Assembly (NCBI GenBank): GCA_035510455.1
Contig: DATKHB010000001.1
Span: 1 to 59,183 of the forward strand
Source of the DNA: DATKGL01 sp035510455
Lineage (GTDB): Bacteria; Patescibacteriota; Saccharimonadia; Saccharimonadales; UBA4665
Reading direction: 5' to 3'
Length of the DNA stretch: 59,183 nucleotides
Below are positions 43,035 through 52,593 of this stretch, one piece after another. The notes beneath the pieces were generated by a model. It made no database searches. It saw only the letters and a list, made by a program, of their open reading frames with translations, and was not told the DNA's origin. How positions within the stretch are numbered: the first letter of the stretch is position 1; every line of letters begins with the position of its first letter. A program made the translations under genes and the position numbers.

Positions 43035-43137
43035 GACTTAAAGCAGCTATTACGCTGATGGTTTATCTTGAAATTACTAGTGCTTGCGATGCGGAGCGTT
43101 TAGGTTTAGTCTTGATGAATAAATAAGAGATGGTTCG

Positions 43138-45249
43138 ATGGCAATTGGTGAAATTATAACGATTCTAAAAGACGAGGCTGATAATCTTGATCAACAAGCA
43201 CGAGAAGTATTAGCTACAATAAATCGTCTTACTGACCCTAATAGAGATAGCGATCCTCTTCTAACAAGCGAGGTAGTGGCCGGTTTGGGAGTAGCCGCTA
43301 TGCATTTAATCGCGGCTAGCCGTCGACTTGAATCAGCGCCGTTTAGCGTAGCACCAGATTCTGTCGAAACCGGCCCTACACCGTTGTTTCTGGGTGAACC
43401 AGCCGAAGAAGATGGTTCTGATTCTCCATCACTTGAGAATGACCAGGCAGAACAACCGCTTGGGGAATCTGATGCCGCCGTAGACCCAACTCCCGAAGAT
43501 CCTGAGCCGGCAGATACTAAAAGCGAACCAGTAGCACCCATTGAACCGCCGGCCGGGCGCACCACTACCGCCGTCAAACCGCGTGTCAAGAACCTGGGAC
43601 GCACCGAACATAGGAGAATACGTCTTGAATCGATAAAAAAAGCTAGTGACTTATCGATTAAAATTGACCCTGACAAAAATGAAAAAGCTAATGCCGCGGC
43701 TATATATAAGCACGGGGGGGAAGTCCGTCGGGTCGTGATAATTGACGATCGCACCATCGATATCGAAGGCCACAGAGTCAGTGTCTGGGATGCCCATACA
43801 AAAACACCTGAAAGCCGTATTAGATTAGTAAATCTCCTGCTCGATAGGCGCGGCGAATATTTAACTCCCCAAGATATCACCCGCGTCTACTCAACCGCTA
43901 GCGCATCGAATACGATGCGCATTTTCGGAACAATACTATGCGACTCGTCCGGCAAAAGCATAATTACAACCGTGGAAGTGAATCCCAAAAGATTCGATCA
44001 CGCCTTAGCGTCGGACGTCGTGATAATAGATGCCCGCCAAAAGCCCGAAGAAGATCTAACAGGAGTCACCGGTTCGGAGCAGCCAGCCGTTTTGGCAAGT
44101 CAGGCCGAAAGCGTTGAAGCAACACTAACAGCAGCCTCGGGCGAAAGCGATCCGAAAGAGACTGACGAAACTCCAGCCATAACTTTAAATCGAGATTCCT
44201 TGGTTATAGACGGTAAAGTTTTCCTGCTAACTGCATGGGAGCATGCGTTAATATCACAGATATACCACGCCAGTCAAGCGCTTGGTCCGCTCGAAGTAAC
44301 TCAGTCGTATCAGGATAAAGAACAAGTTCCACAAAGTCTTGTTGATCAGGTAGCAGACGACCTCTTTGTGCTGTACAAAATGGGATTATTGACTGAAAGC
44401 TGGGATGATAATGTGCCCTTCTATCAACTCAATGCTCAGGCTGCTGAGGCCATAGCTAGCAAAGTTGGTCTAGAAATTCATGGAAATACTGTCCTACTTG
44501 ACGAAGAAGATCTCGCTATAATCGATATACTTGACCGAGCCGGCCCGCTCTCATTGGCTACTCTGACAAGAAGTTTGACTAAGCGGGAGGGGCCTGCGGA
44601 TCGCGGACTTGCTAGAATCACTCGCACTTTGAAGATGTATCTTTCCCGTTACGACATAATCGAAAGACCAAAACTCTATGATAAGACTTACACGCTAACA
44701 AAAGAGGCGAGAGCAGCCTACGCTAAATACAAAGGTCTACCGGTTGAGCCTACCACAGCTCCCGCAGAAACCCCAGAGCCCAGTACGCGCCATGTAAAAC
44801 CAATCCCTGTTCAGGAACTTAGTCTAGCTAATTTACGCGGTCATATATTAAGTATCTCTAACCTAGAGGCACTTAACAAAGAGCGCCTCAGGCAAATCAA
44901 AGCCAAAGGACTTACGGCAGTACCTATGATATTTAAGCCAAGAAACATGGTCACCGTTAATGGTATCGATAAAATGGTTCGTAGCGATGAGATTGAACTC
45001 CTAAATCATTTACTCCTAAATATTGGGAGACCAGTGACCGCTGAAAGCCTATGGCACGCTGGCTATAATCTCAATACCACACCTTTGGCGCAAGAGAGAC
45101 CAAGTCCCTCCAAGCTAAAAGAAGCTGAAGGCCTAATGTATCGAACCGCTAAGAAGCTAAACGACACATATGGGGTATTTATAACTTTATCAGATAGTGG
45201 CAATGGGATCGGGATCGGCTCAGAATTTGTTATAGAAGACCGCCGTTAG
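43138..45249 (+). CDS. large protein with repeated winged-helix-like modules
   Basis: 703 residues, no family recognised. Helical N-terminus (1-75), an acidic Pro/Glu/Asp linker (75-150), then four segments that each look like a winged helix: about 180-305 (INLLLDRRGEYLTPQDITRV-like), 345-440, 445-545 and 600-700 (ELLNHLLLNIGRPVTAESLW). Each begins with a beta-hairpin in the style of trans_reg_C domains (VVIIDDRTIDIEGHRV, DSLVIDGKVFLLTAWE, LEIHGNTVLLDEEDL, NMVTVNGIDKMV). Multiple DNA-binding modules in one soluble chain suggest a nucleoid or regulatory protein. Boundaries and function are inferred. Confidence 0.6.
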   Translation: MAIGEIITILKDEADNLDQQAREVLATINRLTDPNRDSDPLLTSEVVAGLGVAAMHLIAASRRLESAPFSVAPDSVETGPTPLFLGEPAEEDGSDSPSLENDQAEQPLGESDAAVDPTPEDPEPADTKSEPVAPIEPPAGRTTTAVKPRVKNLGRTEHRRIRLESIKKASDLSIKIDPDKNEKANAAAIYKHGGEVRRVVIIDDRTIDIEGHRVSVWDAHTKTPESRIRLVNLLLDRRGEYLTPQDITRVYSTASASNTMRIFGTILCDSSGKSIITTVEVNPKRFDHALASDVVIIDARQKPEEDLTGVTGSEQPAVLASQAESVEATLTAASGESDPKETDETPAITLNRDSLVIDGKVFLLTAWEHALISQIYHASQALGPLEVTQSYQDKEQVPQSLVDQVADDLFVLYKMGLLTESWDDNVPFYQLNAQAAEAIASKVGLEIHGNTVLLDEEDLAIIDILDRAGPLSLATLTRSLTKREGPADRGLARITRTLKMYLSRYDIIERPKLYDKTYTLTKEARAAYAKYKGLPVEPTTAPAETPEPSTRHVKPIPVQELSLANLRGHILSISNLEALNKERLRQIKAKGLTAVPMIFKPRNMVTVNGIDKMVRSDEIELLNHLLLNIGRPVTAESLWHAGYNLNTTPLAQERPSPSKLKEAEGLMYRTAKKLNDTYGVFITLSDSGNGIGIGSEFVIEDRR

Positions 45250-45311
45250 ATACAAAATCCACATAAATCGATTCGCGACTATACCTTCGTAACACGTAAG
45301 CGGTTTTGGTG

Positions 45312-45337
45312 TTTAGTTATTTACGTAAACAACTAAA
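45312..45337. repeat. 26-bp near-perfect palindrome
   Basis: TTTAGTT, A, TTTAC | GTAAA, C, AACTAAA: perfect except one A/C pair. It lies 63 bases after the multi-winged-helix gene. With no T-run it could be an operator or a cruciform/hairpin rather than a terminator. Confidence 0.6.
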
Positions 45338-45511
45338 ACTCGACTAACTAACAGATAAAAAGATATCTAATTATTCTTCCTTTACTATATATAAATATAT
45401 AGAGCAAGCCATAAATACGATAAATAAGTTATAGACATGTATGTGATTGCTTTTTTACTACAGTTAACTAATACTGATATATAAGATAAATTAACAAGGA
45501 AATAATCTAAG

Positions 45512-46252
45512 ATGGGCAAGTTACAGAAAAATGAAAAAGGCTTTAGTGCAGTAGAAGTTGTACTAGTAATAGTTATTGTTGCTTTAATTGGCGTGGTTGG
45601 CTGGATGGTTTATAAGAATCATCACAAGACTACTAGTGTGACTACGGTGACTACCTCTAGGTCTAGTTCTGCGACAACTCCTAGCAAATTAACAACTAAT
45701 CCTTATGCAGAATGGAAGAGCTATACTTTGCAGTACGAGAAGATTAGTTTTAACTACCCTTCAAATTGGACACTTAAAGACAATTCTCAGACTATGGCAG
45801 AAGCAAACCAGGAGCTATCACCTGTAAGCTGCACACTTAATAATGGTACTGACGATGTTACGCTAACGGCTCCTGGTGGAAACTCCGTATCACTTGAAAC
45901 GGGCGTTGAATGTGCGTCGGGTATTGGAGATGCAACTTATTCGAGTTTCTTACCCATTAGAGTTCTGGGGAATAACTATTACTTAGGTTTTGAATCTGCT
46001 TCTAACGGCGTTATTACCTCAGTAGCAATAACGACTCAAAATACAAATAATTCAACCACTGGAGATAACTACTTGATACGTCCAGAGTCAAAAAATATAG
46101 CTGGATCAAATAGCCCCCTTAACTTATTCAACTTTAACCCAGTTATAGCTACATCTGAACCACCACAAGGACAGACACTGGCTGAAACAGAAAGCAGTAC
46201 TGATTTTAGTACTGCGAAGTTAATTTTTGAAAGCATGAAGTACAATAATTAA
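45512..46252 (+). CDS. prepilin-like secreted protein
   Basis: 246 residues. The type IV prepilin signal is clear: KGFSAVEVVLVIVIVALIGV, with cleavage between G and F and Glu at +5, then a helix to about residue 35. A Thr/Ser linker and a PsbP/PF-like beta domain follow (ISFNYPSNWTLKDNS, YYLGFESASNG). It is probably a minor pilin or competence/T4P-associated exported protein. No pilus machinery genes are in the window. Confidence 0.75.
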   Translation: MGKLQKNEKGFSAVEVVLVIVIVALIGVVGWMVYKNHHKTTSVTTVTTSRSSSATTPSKLTTNPYAEWKSYTLQYEKISFNYPSNWTLKDNSQTMAEANQELSPVSCTLNNGTDDVTLTAPGGNSVSLETGVECASGIGDATYSSFLPIRVLGNNYYLGFESASNGVITSVAITTQNTNNSTTGDNYLIRPESKNIAGSNSPLNLFNFNPVIATSEPPQGQTLAETESSTDFSTAKLIFESMKYNN

Positions 46253-46296
46253 CAAAATATAATCGGATATGCCCAACAAAAAATTCGACCTATTAC

Positions 46297-47151
46297 TCAA
46301 ACTCGCTTCGAAGCCCTCTCAAAAAGAATCGGGTAAACTTGCTCATCCCGATGGTTATAAAGAAAGACAAACTGGTCGAGATAAGATTGTAGGTGTTTCG
46401 AAGAAACAGCGTGGTAAGTCCCGTCGATCGAACGTTTAAGTTGACCCCAAAATCCTTCTATTGAATTAGTATGGACATTACCGGCTACATATCGCTTTAA
46501 GCTGTGGTTAACAGCCTTATGTTCAAAGTTTTTCTTAACATGGGTATATATAGGACTCTCGTCAGTATATATTTCTGAGCCAGAACTGGCGTATTGCTCT
46601 AAGAAGAACTTAGTAGAAGTTGAGTCAGCATAGTCTACTTTAGCTTTAGCCCTACCTTTACGTTCAGTCATGCCAATAACAGAAGTTTTGTTACTAAATC
46701 CAGTATTTACTTTATTCCTATGTTCTAAGCCACCAATATAGGTTTCATCTATTTCAATAATCCTAGATAGCTTATCTTCATTTTGGGCCATCAGCTCTCT
46801 GATCTTTTTACCTATTCGCCAAGCAGTCTTATACGTAACTTGAAGATGTCTTTGTAGCTCTAAGGCCGATACACCATTCTTAGATACTGAGAATAGATAG
46901 ATAGCAAAGAGCCACTTGGTTAGCGGGGTATCTGACTTATGAAAGATAGTCCCAGATAATGGATGTATTTGGTATCTGCAGAACTCACAGCTATATGCTT
47001 TGCGTCCTTTTAGTCTGTAGAACTTAGATCCAATAACACCACAACCAGGGCAAGCTTTTAGCTCGCCGCAGTAGTTATTGAATATCTTATCTAGACAAAC
47101 ATTATCATTAGGGTATTCCTTTAGAAATTGTTGGAAAGAGTAGGTTTTCAT
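46297..47151 (-). CDS. IS1595-family transposase
   Basis: 284 residues, full length. Zinc ribbon CPGCGVIG / CEFCRYQI, HTH (VSALELQRHLQVTYKTAWRI), DDE core IIEIDETYIGGLE, IYTDESPIY and SIEGFWGQLKRSIDG. It belongs to the same family as the transposase at 22.5-23.5 kb but is shorter and clearly different. Terminal repeats could not be delimited by eye. Confidence 0.9.
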   Translation of the reverse strand: MKTYSFQQFLKEYPNDNVCLDKIFNNYCGELKACPGCGVIGSKFYRLKGRKAYSCEFCRYQIHPLSGTIFHKSDTPLTKWLFAIYLFSVSKNGVSALELQRHLQVTYKTAWRIGKKIRELMAQNEDKLSRIIEIDETYIGGLEHRNKVNTGFSNKTSVIGMTERKGRAKAKVDYADSTSTKFFLEQYASSGSEIYTDESPIYTHVKKNFEHKAVNHSLKRYVAGNVHTNSIEGFWGQLKRSIDGTYHAVSSKHLQSYLDQFVFLYNHRDEQVYPILFERASKRV

Positions 47152-47274
47152 ACTCTTATACTACTCCTTAGTGTCCGTGCTGTCAAGGGATAGTCGCGAA
47201 TCGATAATGCTTGTATTTTCTAACGTTTTATGCTATTATTATATAGAAATAAGGTAGCGTGAGGCTTCTAAGCT

Positions 47275-48306
47275 ATGGCAGAATCTGATCCAATGACATC
47301 TAATAATCCAAACATCGCCGTTATTGGTGGTGGTACTGGATCATTTAGCGTACTAAGCAGCTTAAAAAACCATTCGGAGATAACGGCTATCGTAAACATG
47401 GTCGACGATGGCGGCTCGACCGGGGAACTACGTGACTCATTAGGCGTATTGCCACCTGGTGACCTGCGTCAATGCATGGTAGCGCTGAGCGAAGAGTCTG
47501 ACATATGGCGCGACGTACTGAACTTCCGTTTTCCCAAGAACGAAAAAGATACGTCTTTGGGCGGGCATAATCTTGGCAATTTACTAATAAGCGGCATCGA
47601 AACTCTTACTGGTGGTGAAATCAAAGAAGCGATCGCGACTGTTAGCAAAATGCTAAACATTAAAGGCAAAGTGATACCTGTAACGGTCGAGGATCGCCGT
47701 TTGGTTATTACTACCGTAGATGGACAAACAATCACCGGCGAACACAACATCGAAGATGCCGAAATACCCAGCCTAAAAGGAGCAACTGTCGGCTTTGACC
47801 TGCCAACAGAACTCGACTCCGATGCTGCCGAAGCCATCAGAGATGCCGACATGTTGGTCATCGCTCCAGGAGATTTATATACATCAATCGGTCCGGCGCT
47901 GGCAGTCAATGGTATGCGTGGCGCCATCATGGAATCAAAAGCCAAAAAGATCTACTTGTGTAACCTTGTGAATAAAGAGTTCCATACCTCCGAGCTTGAC
48001 GTTGAGGGCTATACCGATGAAATTGAACGGATAATCGGTGCACCAGCGCTTGATTATGTAGTTTACAATACTCAATCGCCGTCACCAGAGGTGCTCGAAC
48101 GTTACTTCGTAGAGAAACAATACCCGGTAGCGTTTGACGTAGAGTCGCTTGAGCAGAGACATTACCGGGCGATCGGCGCCAGCTTGCTGTCAACCGTGGC
48201 TGTAGAGCGAGATCCTAATGACCGACTCAAAAGATCCCTTATCCGTCACGATCACAAGGCCATCGCCAAAGCCGTAATGGCAATCTATTGGCAATTTATA
48301 ATGTAA
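47275..48306 (+). CDS. yvcK: YvcK/CofD-family gluconeogenesis factor
   Basis: 343 residues. The signature GGGTGSFSVLSSL near residue 19 and VDDGGSTGELRDSLGVLPPG near 43 identify the YvcK branch of the CofD-like fold, as does HNLGNLLISG. YvcK proteins bind UDP-sugars and are needed for growth on gluconeogenic carbon sources and for cell-wall homeostasis. The usual partners (RapZ, WhiA) are not adjacent. Alternative ATG at 47293. Confidence 0.93.
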   Translation: MAESDPMTSNNPNIAVIGGGTGSFSVLSSLKNHSEITAIVNMVDDGGSTGELRDSLGVLPPGDLRQCMVALSEESDIWRDVLNFRFPKNEKDTSLGGHNLGNLLISGIETLTGGEIKEAIATVSKMLNIKGKVIPVTVEDRRLVITTVDGQTITGEHNIEDAEIPSLKGATVGFDLPTELDSDAAEAIRDADMLVIAPGDLYTSIGPALAVNGMRGAIMESKAKKIYLCNLVNKEFHTSELDVEGYTDEIERIIGAPALDYVVYNTQSPSPEVLERYFVEKQYPVAFDVESLEQRHYRAIGASLLSTVAVERDPNDRLKRSLIRHDHKAIAKAVMAIYWQFIM

Positions 48307-48314
48307 CTAAAATT

Positions 48315-48992
48315 ATGGCCACCACTCCTTCAGAACTATTTGCTGCCGACCTAGATCGATTCTTAATCGACACCGATAAAGCTATGGACCGCTTAGGCGC
48401 GGTCTATATCGCCGAAGGTCTTGACGATGATGGACTCCAGGCAGCCAGGCATCTAGTCGAAGGTAGTGGAGATTCTTTCGACGTATGGAAACATATTAGT
48501 AGTTTTGGCAGCGCAGATCTACTGGGTGCTATCGAAGCCCGCTTCATCGAGCATTGCCGAGATGACCCGATCACCTACGAAGATACAGAACCCTTCCTAG
48601 ATTACTTGGACGAGGATGCTTCGATGGTTCAACTTATACTTACTATGGGAGATCTTGGTTGGCAAGCAGCTAAGTTACGAGCTGCTAATTTATACGAACG
48701 GCCGTACATCATTACCGATAGAAGAGATAAAGGAACTATTATCGGGAGCTGGCAAACCGCTAGTGGCCTATATGCTCCTCCGGTTATCGGCGAGACCATA
48801 CTAAGAGTGATGCTTGGCGACGACAAGGCATCAAGCTTTGAAGGCTTACCGGCTAATTGTCCCGGCTATTTACTCCACCGGCCGACTGAAAGACGGCTGG
48901 CATCCCAAGAGGGCAGTGTCCCTCCACGAGTAAAGATCGTCGGTGGTTTGCTAGAAATCGCTGAAGATTTGTCCCTTAGAGAAGCTATCTAA
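48315..48992 (+). CDS. hypothetical protein
   Basis: 225 residues, acidic, helical; no family recognised. The frame starts at 48288 overlapping yvcK, but the ATG at 48315 is preferred because TATAAT lies upstream (48297-48302), inside the end of yvcK. A late block, ANCPGYLLHRPTERRLAS, might be functional but is not one I know. Confidence 0.5.
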   Translation: MATTPSELFAADLDRFLIDTDKAMDRLGAVYIAEGLDDDGLQAARHLVEGSGDSFDVWKHISSFGSADLLGAIEARFIEHCRDDPITYEDTEPFLDYLDEDASMVQLILTMGDLGWQAAKLRAANLYERPYIITDRRDKGTIIGSWQTASGLYAPPVIGETILRVMLGDDKASSFEGLPANCPGYLLHRPTERRLASQEGSVPPRVKIVGGLLEIAEDLSLREAI

Positions 48993-49076
48993 GATACGAG
49001 CTGTTTTTTCAGATAAGATTTCGAATATAGTCCAAGAGTTGAGTAACCAACTTTAATAACGTATACTACAACATAA

Positions 49077-49895
49077 ATGAGTACAACTGAAAAGGTTAGC
49101 ATAACCGTTGAGCCAGATCTTGATTTCGCTTTGAAAGTATTAAGAGTCAACAACATAGGCCTCGGTCGTCTACTTCTAGAGATATTACCGGAGACAGAAT
49201 TCGTTCCACCGGAAGTAGTATTTAAAGAAATGGCCGAGCGTGCAAAGGGTAATATACCAGCCAGGATAACCACTTCCCATGTCGTGAGTGCCTTAGCCCA
49301 AATGCCCGATGACTTCGTAGAAAGAGACAGTACTCCAGGTAAAAAGCACAGCAAAACGCACAGGAAAACACCTGCAGGAAAGTTGGCATCTGGGGCAGGC
49401 GGTCATCTAACGTTAATGGCGCAACGATCAGGCATACCGACTCGAGCTCTTATCGGAACCTTTATGCCAGTTAGAGAATTCCACAATGGTCAAACAACAA
49501 CCGACTCTCACCAGGCTCGGCTAATCGTCTTGTCCGCCTTGTCTTTGGAGGCCAGTCAGGATTGGCAACCCATCCCTAAGCTATACGGCCGCTATGCTGA
49601 TTTGGGACTAGGCCAGAGCGCAGCCCATAACCACATGAGTCGATTAGAAAACCTGGGACTAGTTGAGACTCGAAACCGAAACGATCCTAACAGGCAGTAC
49701 GCATCGATACACGAAGCACGAATACCCCAAACCGATGCAGACTATCAGCCGGTAGAGATTATCAGGGATTACATGGCTGTGATAACTGCTGCTATGTTTG
49801 CGTATGAACCTTTTTTACAAAGGGGTAATGAGCACATGCGAGCATTCAGCCGTAACAGCAAACTGGTTCCGTTTATTATTGAGGACGCTTTATAG
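49077..49895 (+). CDS. winged-helix regulator-like protein
   Basis: 272 residues. The C-terminal half has a winged-helix pattern: KLYGRYADLGLGQSAAHNHM (recognition helix), SRLENLGLVETRN and the wing DPNRQYASIH. The N-terminal half is helical with a basic Lys/His patch (GKKHSKTHRKT). TATACT ends 9 bases before the ATG. It stands just before the metal-transport genes but on the other strand. Confidence 0.55.
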   Translation: MSTTEKVSITVEPDLDFALKVLRVNNIGLGRLLLEILPETEFVPPEVVFKEMAERAKGNIPARITTSHVVSALAQMPDDFVERDSTPGKKHSKTHRKTPAGKLASGAGGHLTLMAQRSGIPTRALIGTFMPVREFHNGQTTTDSHQARLIVLSALSLEASQDWQPIPKLYGRYADLGLGQSAAHNHMSRLENLGLVETRNRNDPNRQYASIHEARIPQTDADYQPVEIIRDYMAVITAAMFAYEPFLQRGNEHMRAFSRNSKLVPFIIEDAL

Positions 49896-49914
49896 ATTAA
49901 GGTTACTGCTGAGA

Positions 49915-50796
49915 TTATGTATTAGCAGCTAATCGGCGATTTCGAACCGATCTAGTGACTTTTATTGCAACATATAGCCCAAATACCAGGCTGGTTATAA
50001 AGAAGCTGACCGGGTAGGGTAGATAGAAGGAAATAAACAATCCTATCCAAGTAGCAAGTAGAGCTACAAGTACCGAGATTAATATACCTTGGGCTGGCCG
50101 ACGAGCTAGTAGCTGAGCGACGGCTGCTGGGGTGACCATTAAAGCAAATATCAGCAGCACCCCGACTACCTGTACAGCTATCGAAGTGGCGACAGCGATT
50201 AAGAGCATGAAGACAATCCCCATACCCAGCATGGATATTCCTTTAGCTTCAGCCACATCCTCGTCCAAAGAGATAAATAACAGCCGCCTATATATTAACC
50301 CCACGGCGATCAAAATAAGAATCCCAGCTATCAAAGTTATAACGACGTCAATACTGCTAATCCCGAGTATCTCTCCAAATAGCAGGGAATAGGCTTCGGT
50401 GGCATAACCCTTATATAGATTTATAAAAAGTACTCCTAGTCCTAACATAAACGCTAGCACCGTTCCTATTTGAACATCCCGTGATGATGCTTTACGGCCC
50501 AAGGCTGCCATAGCCAGTCCACCACCGGAAGTGAATGCCAGCAGTCCAATTATTGGATTTAAGCCTAGTAGTACCGCACCGGCTGCGCCAGCAAACCCAA
50601 CGTGCGACAGTGCGTGGGCCGCAAAAGACAGTCGTCGCATAACCACAAAATAACCCACAATCCCAGCGACAATAGCTACGATCGTCCCGGCTTCAAAGGC
50701 ATGCCTCATAAAATCGTATTGCCACATTGACTGAAGATCCGTCCAAAGGTTAAAGCTGAAACCACTACTATATAGGCCAAAAATATGATTAATCAT
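49915..50796 (-). CDS. znuB: zinc/manganese ABC transporter permease
   Basis: 293 residues from the ATG at 50796. Eight to nine membrane helices with the ABC-3 family blocks MRHAFEAGTIVAIVAGIVGY, LSFAAHALSHVGFAGAAGA, and LLIFALMVTPAAVAQLLA. The start overlaps the ATPase stop by 8 bases. The symbol is by family position; zinc versus manganese is not settled by the sequence. Confidence 0.9.
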   Translation of the reverse strand: MINHIFGLYSSGFSFNLWTDLQSMWQYDFMRHAFEAGTIVAIVAGIVGYFVVMRRLSFAAHALSHVGFAGAAGAVLLGLNPIIGLLAFTSGGGLAMAALGRKASSRDVQIGTVLAFMLGLGVLFINLYKGYATEAYSLLFGEILGISSIDVVITLIAGILILIAVGLIYRRLLFISLDEDVAEAKGISMLGMGIVFMLLIAVATSIAVQVVGVLLIFALMVTPAAVAQLLARRPAQGILISVLVALLATWIGLFISFYLPYPVSFFITSLVFGLYVAIKVTRSVRNRRLAANT

Positions 50797-51619
50797 CATG
50801 GTGCATAGCCTCATCGATGCCCAGCACCGCCAATCTCCCCCTGGAGTCACGGAGTACTTCTACGGGAGCGTTATAAAGAGCCGACAGCGCCTTGGTGGTA
50901 ATTATCTGATTAGGCTTGCCGCTCGCCAGCTTACCGTTGGCAATATATATTATCCTGTCAACCACTGGCAGGAGAGGATTGATGTCGTGGGCGATAAGAA
51001 TTACGGCGATATTTTGCCTTTTAACCACTTGCTTCACTAGAGTTATAAGTTGGATCTCTCTTTTAATGTCTAGGTTGGCTAGCGGTTCATCAAGAAGTAG
51101 TAGATCAGGCTTAGAGACTAGAGCTTGCGCTAAAAATACTCTTTGCAGCTCACCGCCAGACAATTCATTTAAGGGTCGCTCGGCTAATTCTTGACCGTCG
51201 ACTATTTTTAGAGCCTGCAGAGCTTCTTTAGACTCATTTCTAGCACGCTTGGCAGATAAATTCATGCCCCATTTGTTACCAGAGATACCCAGCTTGACGT
51301 ACTCGATTGCCTGAATCTTCGAGTCAGCATCGACGATTCGGCGCTGGGGAACGTAGCCAATTCGGAAATTTCCTCGCTCAGCAGGCTTACCAAATATTAA
51401 AAGCTTACCGGCAGTTGGCTTAGATAGACCGAGCAGTATCCTAAAAAGAGTGGTCTTGCCAGCACCATTAGGCCCGAGTAGGCCTATAAATTCACCTTTT
51501 TTAACACTAAAATTAGCGTCTTTCCAAACGCTTTTTGATTGATAACCAGCGGTCAGGTTAGTAGCCAGAAGGATATCAGACGACTCATTGTCCACTTTAT
51601 TGTCCAAGGGCGTTGGCAT
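50789..51619 (-). CDS. znuC: zinc/manganese ABC transporter ATP-binding protein
   Basis: 276 residues: Walker A GLLGPNGAGKTT, signature LSGGELQRVFLAQAL, Walker B LLLLDEPLANLD, and H-loop IAHDINPL. Typical of metal ABC-3 importers. The start overlaps the substrate-binding protein stop by 23 bases and its end overlaps the permease, so all three are one operon. Confidence 0.93.
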   Translation of the reverse strand: MPTPLDNKVDNESSDILLATNLTAGYQSKSVWKDANFSVKKGEFIGLLGPNGAGKTTLFRILLGLSKPTAGKLLIFGKPAERGNFRIGYVPQRRIVDADSKIQAIEYVKLGISGNKWGMNLSAKRARNESKEALQALKIVDGQELAERPLNELSGGELQRVFLAQALVSKPDLLLLDEPLANLDIKREIQLITLVKQVVKRQNIAVILIAHDINPLLPVVDRIIYIANGKLASGKPNQIITTKALSALYNAPVEVLRDSRGRLAVLGIDEAMHHDD

Positions 51620-52526
51620 TTAAGGCATTTTCCAAATTTATTAACTCGGAATTCATCCAATCTTGGAAGGTTGTATCGGGTGGTTGGATGGTTTCGGTGA
51701 CGCCGACTACCGGAATGTTCTGTTCGGCAGCAATAACCTTCATACTAGTTGTTAGCGGGGTAACTGTCTGTTCGTTATAAACCAACGCTTTAACTTGGCC
51801 GCTCTGAAGCTGCTGCTGAAATTGGACCACGCTACTGGCCGGCGGATCATTGCCCTCAGCCACAGCCTCGGTAAAAGCTAACGGTGAGACTAGATTTAGT
51901 CCGGCGGCGTTGGCTAGATACGCGAAGATATCTTCGGTAGCCGCCACTTTTACGCCGCCAAATTGTTTTTTAATACTAGCTATCCGGTTTTGATAGCCCG
52001 ACAGTGAACCTTGGAGATTCTTATATTGCTGCTTGAAATAACTAGCGTTACTTGGTTCCAAACTTATTAAAGTTTTCTCCATTTGAGCAATGACCTTATT
52101 TACGTAGCTAGGGTTATACCAAAAATGGGGGTTATCGCCTTCTTTTTTGCCCAGTAGATTGGCTACGATCAGGACTCTGCGGTTACTATTTGGGCTGGCG
52201 CTAATCAATTTATTGCCCCAAGTGTCGTAACCGGCACCGTTTAGGATGACGTAGTTGGCCGTAGCAACATCCCGAGCATCGGTAGCATTGGATTCATATT
52301 CGTGAGGATCGGCATTAGGATCAGAAACAACGCTCGTAACATGAACCTTTGAGCCGCCTATTTGGGATACCAGGCTACCCCAAGAATTCTCCCCCGCAAC
52401 AACCTGCAAAGTAGTGTCACTGGTAGCTTTTTTCGGATGGGACGCAAATATGCCAACAACTACCAAAACAATAAGAATAAATGCACTCGCTATAACGACT
52501 TTTCTTTTACTGGAGACGTCTTTCAT
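51597..52526 (-). CDS. znuA: zinc/manganese-binding lipoprotein-like periplasmic/surface protein
   Basis: 309 residues, ZnuA/TroA-type cluster. N-terminal helix (VVIASAFILIVLVVVGIFA) without a Cys, so probably a membrane anchor. Metal-ligand regions: DPHEYE (first His), NPHFWYNP (second His), and ATEDIFAYLANAAGL, where the third His of classic ZnuA is replaced by Glu, a variation known in other family members. The usual acidic His-rich loop is absent. The frame starts at 52550, but the ATG at 52526 is preferred since TATGAT ends 7 bases upstream. Confidence 0.85.
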   Translation of the reverse strand: MKDVSSKRKVVIASAFILIVLVVVGIFASHPKKATSDTTLQVVAGENSWGSLVSQIGGSKVHVTSVVSDPNADPHEYESNATDARDVATANYVILNGAGYDTWGNKLISASPNSNRRVLIVANLLGKKEGDNPHFWYNPSYVNKVIAQMEKTLISLEPSNASYFKQQYKNLQGSLSGYQNRIASIKKQFGGVKVAATEDIFAYLANAAGLNLVSPLAFTEAVAEGNDPPASSVVQFQQQLQSGQVKALVYNEQTVTPLTTSMKVIAAEQNIPVVGVTETIQPPDTTFQDWMNSELINLENALNANALGQ

Positions 52527-52533
52527 ATCAAGT

Positions 52534-52539
52534 ATCATA
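52534..52539 (-). promoter_or_regulatory. -10 box of the metal-transporter operon
   Basis: Minus-strand TATGAT ends 7 bases before the ATG at 52526; it adjoins the TTGCAA cluster. Confidence 0.5.
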
Positions 52540-52557
52540 TATCTAGACAATTAATAT

Positions 52558-52592
52558 TTGCAAATTAGTTGCAATTAATATAATATTTGCAA
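52558..52592. promoter_or_regulatory. probable Zur/Fur operator between importer and regulator
   Basis: Palindromic TTGCAA occurs three times (52558-52563, 52569-52574, 52587-52592) in the 67-base divergent region. The last copy overlaps the start of the Fur gene and the first lies near the importer's -10 box, so a repressor bound here could shut off both. The motif differs from the well-known Fur and Zur boxes. Confidence 0.55.
52579..52584 (+). promoter_or_regulatory. -10 box of the Fur-family regulator
   Basis: TATAAT ends 9 bases before the ATG at 52594 and lies between the second and third TTGCAA copies. Confidence 0.55.
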
Positions 52593-52593
52593 C

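Noticed and set aside
43191..43880. 229-codon frame opposite the 703-residue protein.
   Set aside because: Ser/Gly/Val-rich antisense of the acidic linker; no start signals.
46253..47200. Attempt to define terminal inverted repeats and target duplications of the IS1595 copies.
   Set aside because: Candidates such as TTGACAGCAC to the right had no convincing inverted partner on the left, so no element borders are claimed.
47469..47945. 158-codon frame opposite yvcK.
   Set aside because: Shadow of a well-recognised gene.
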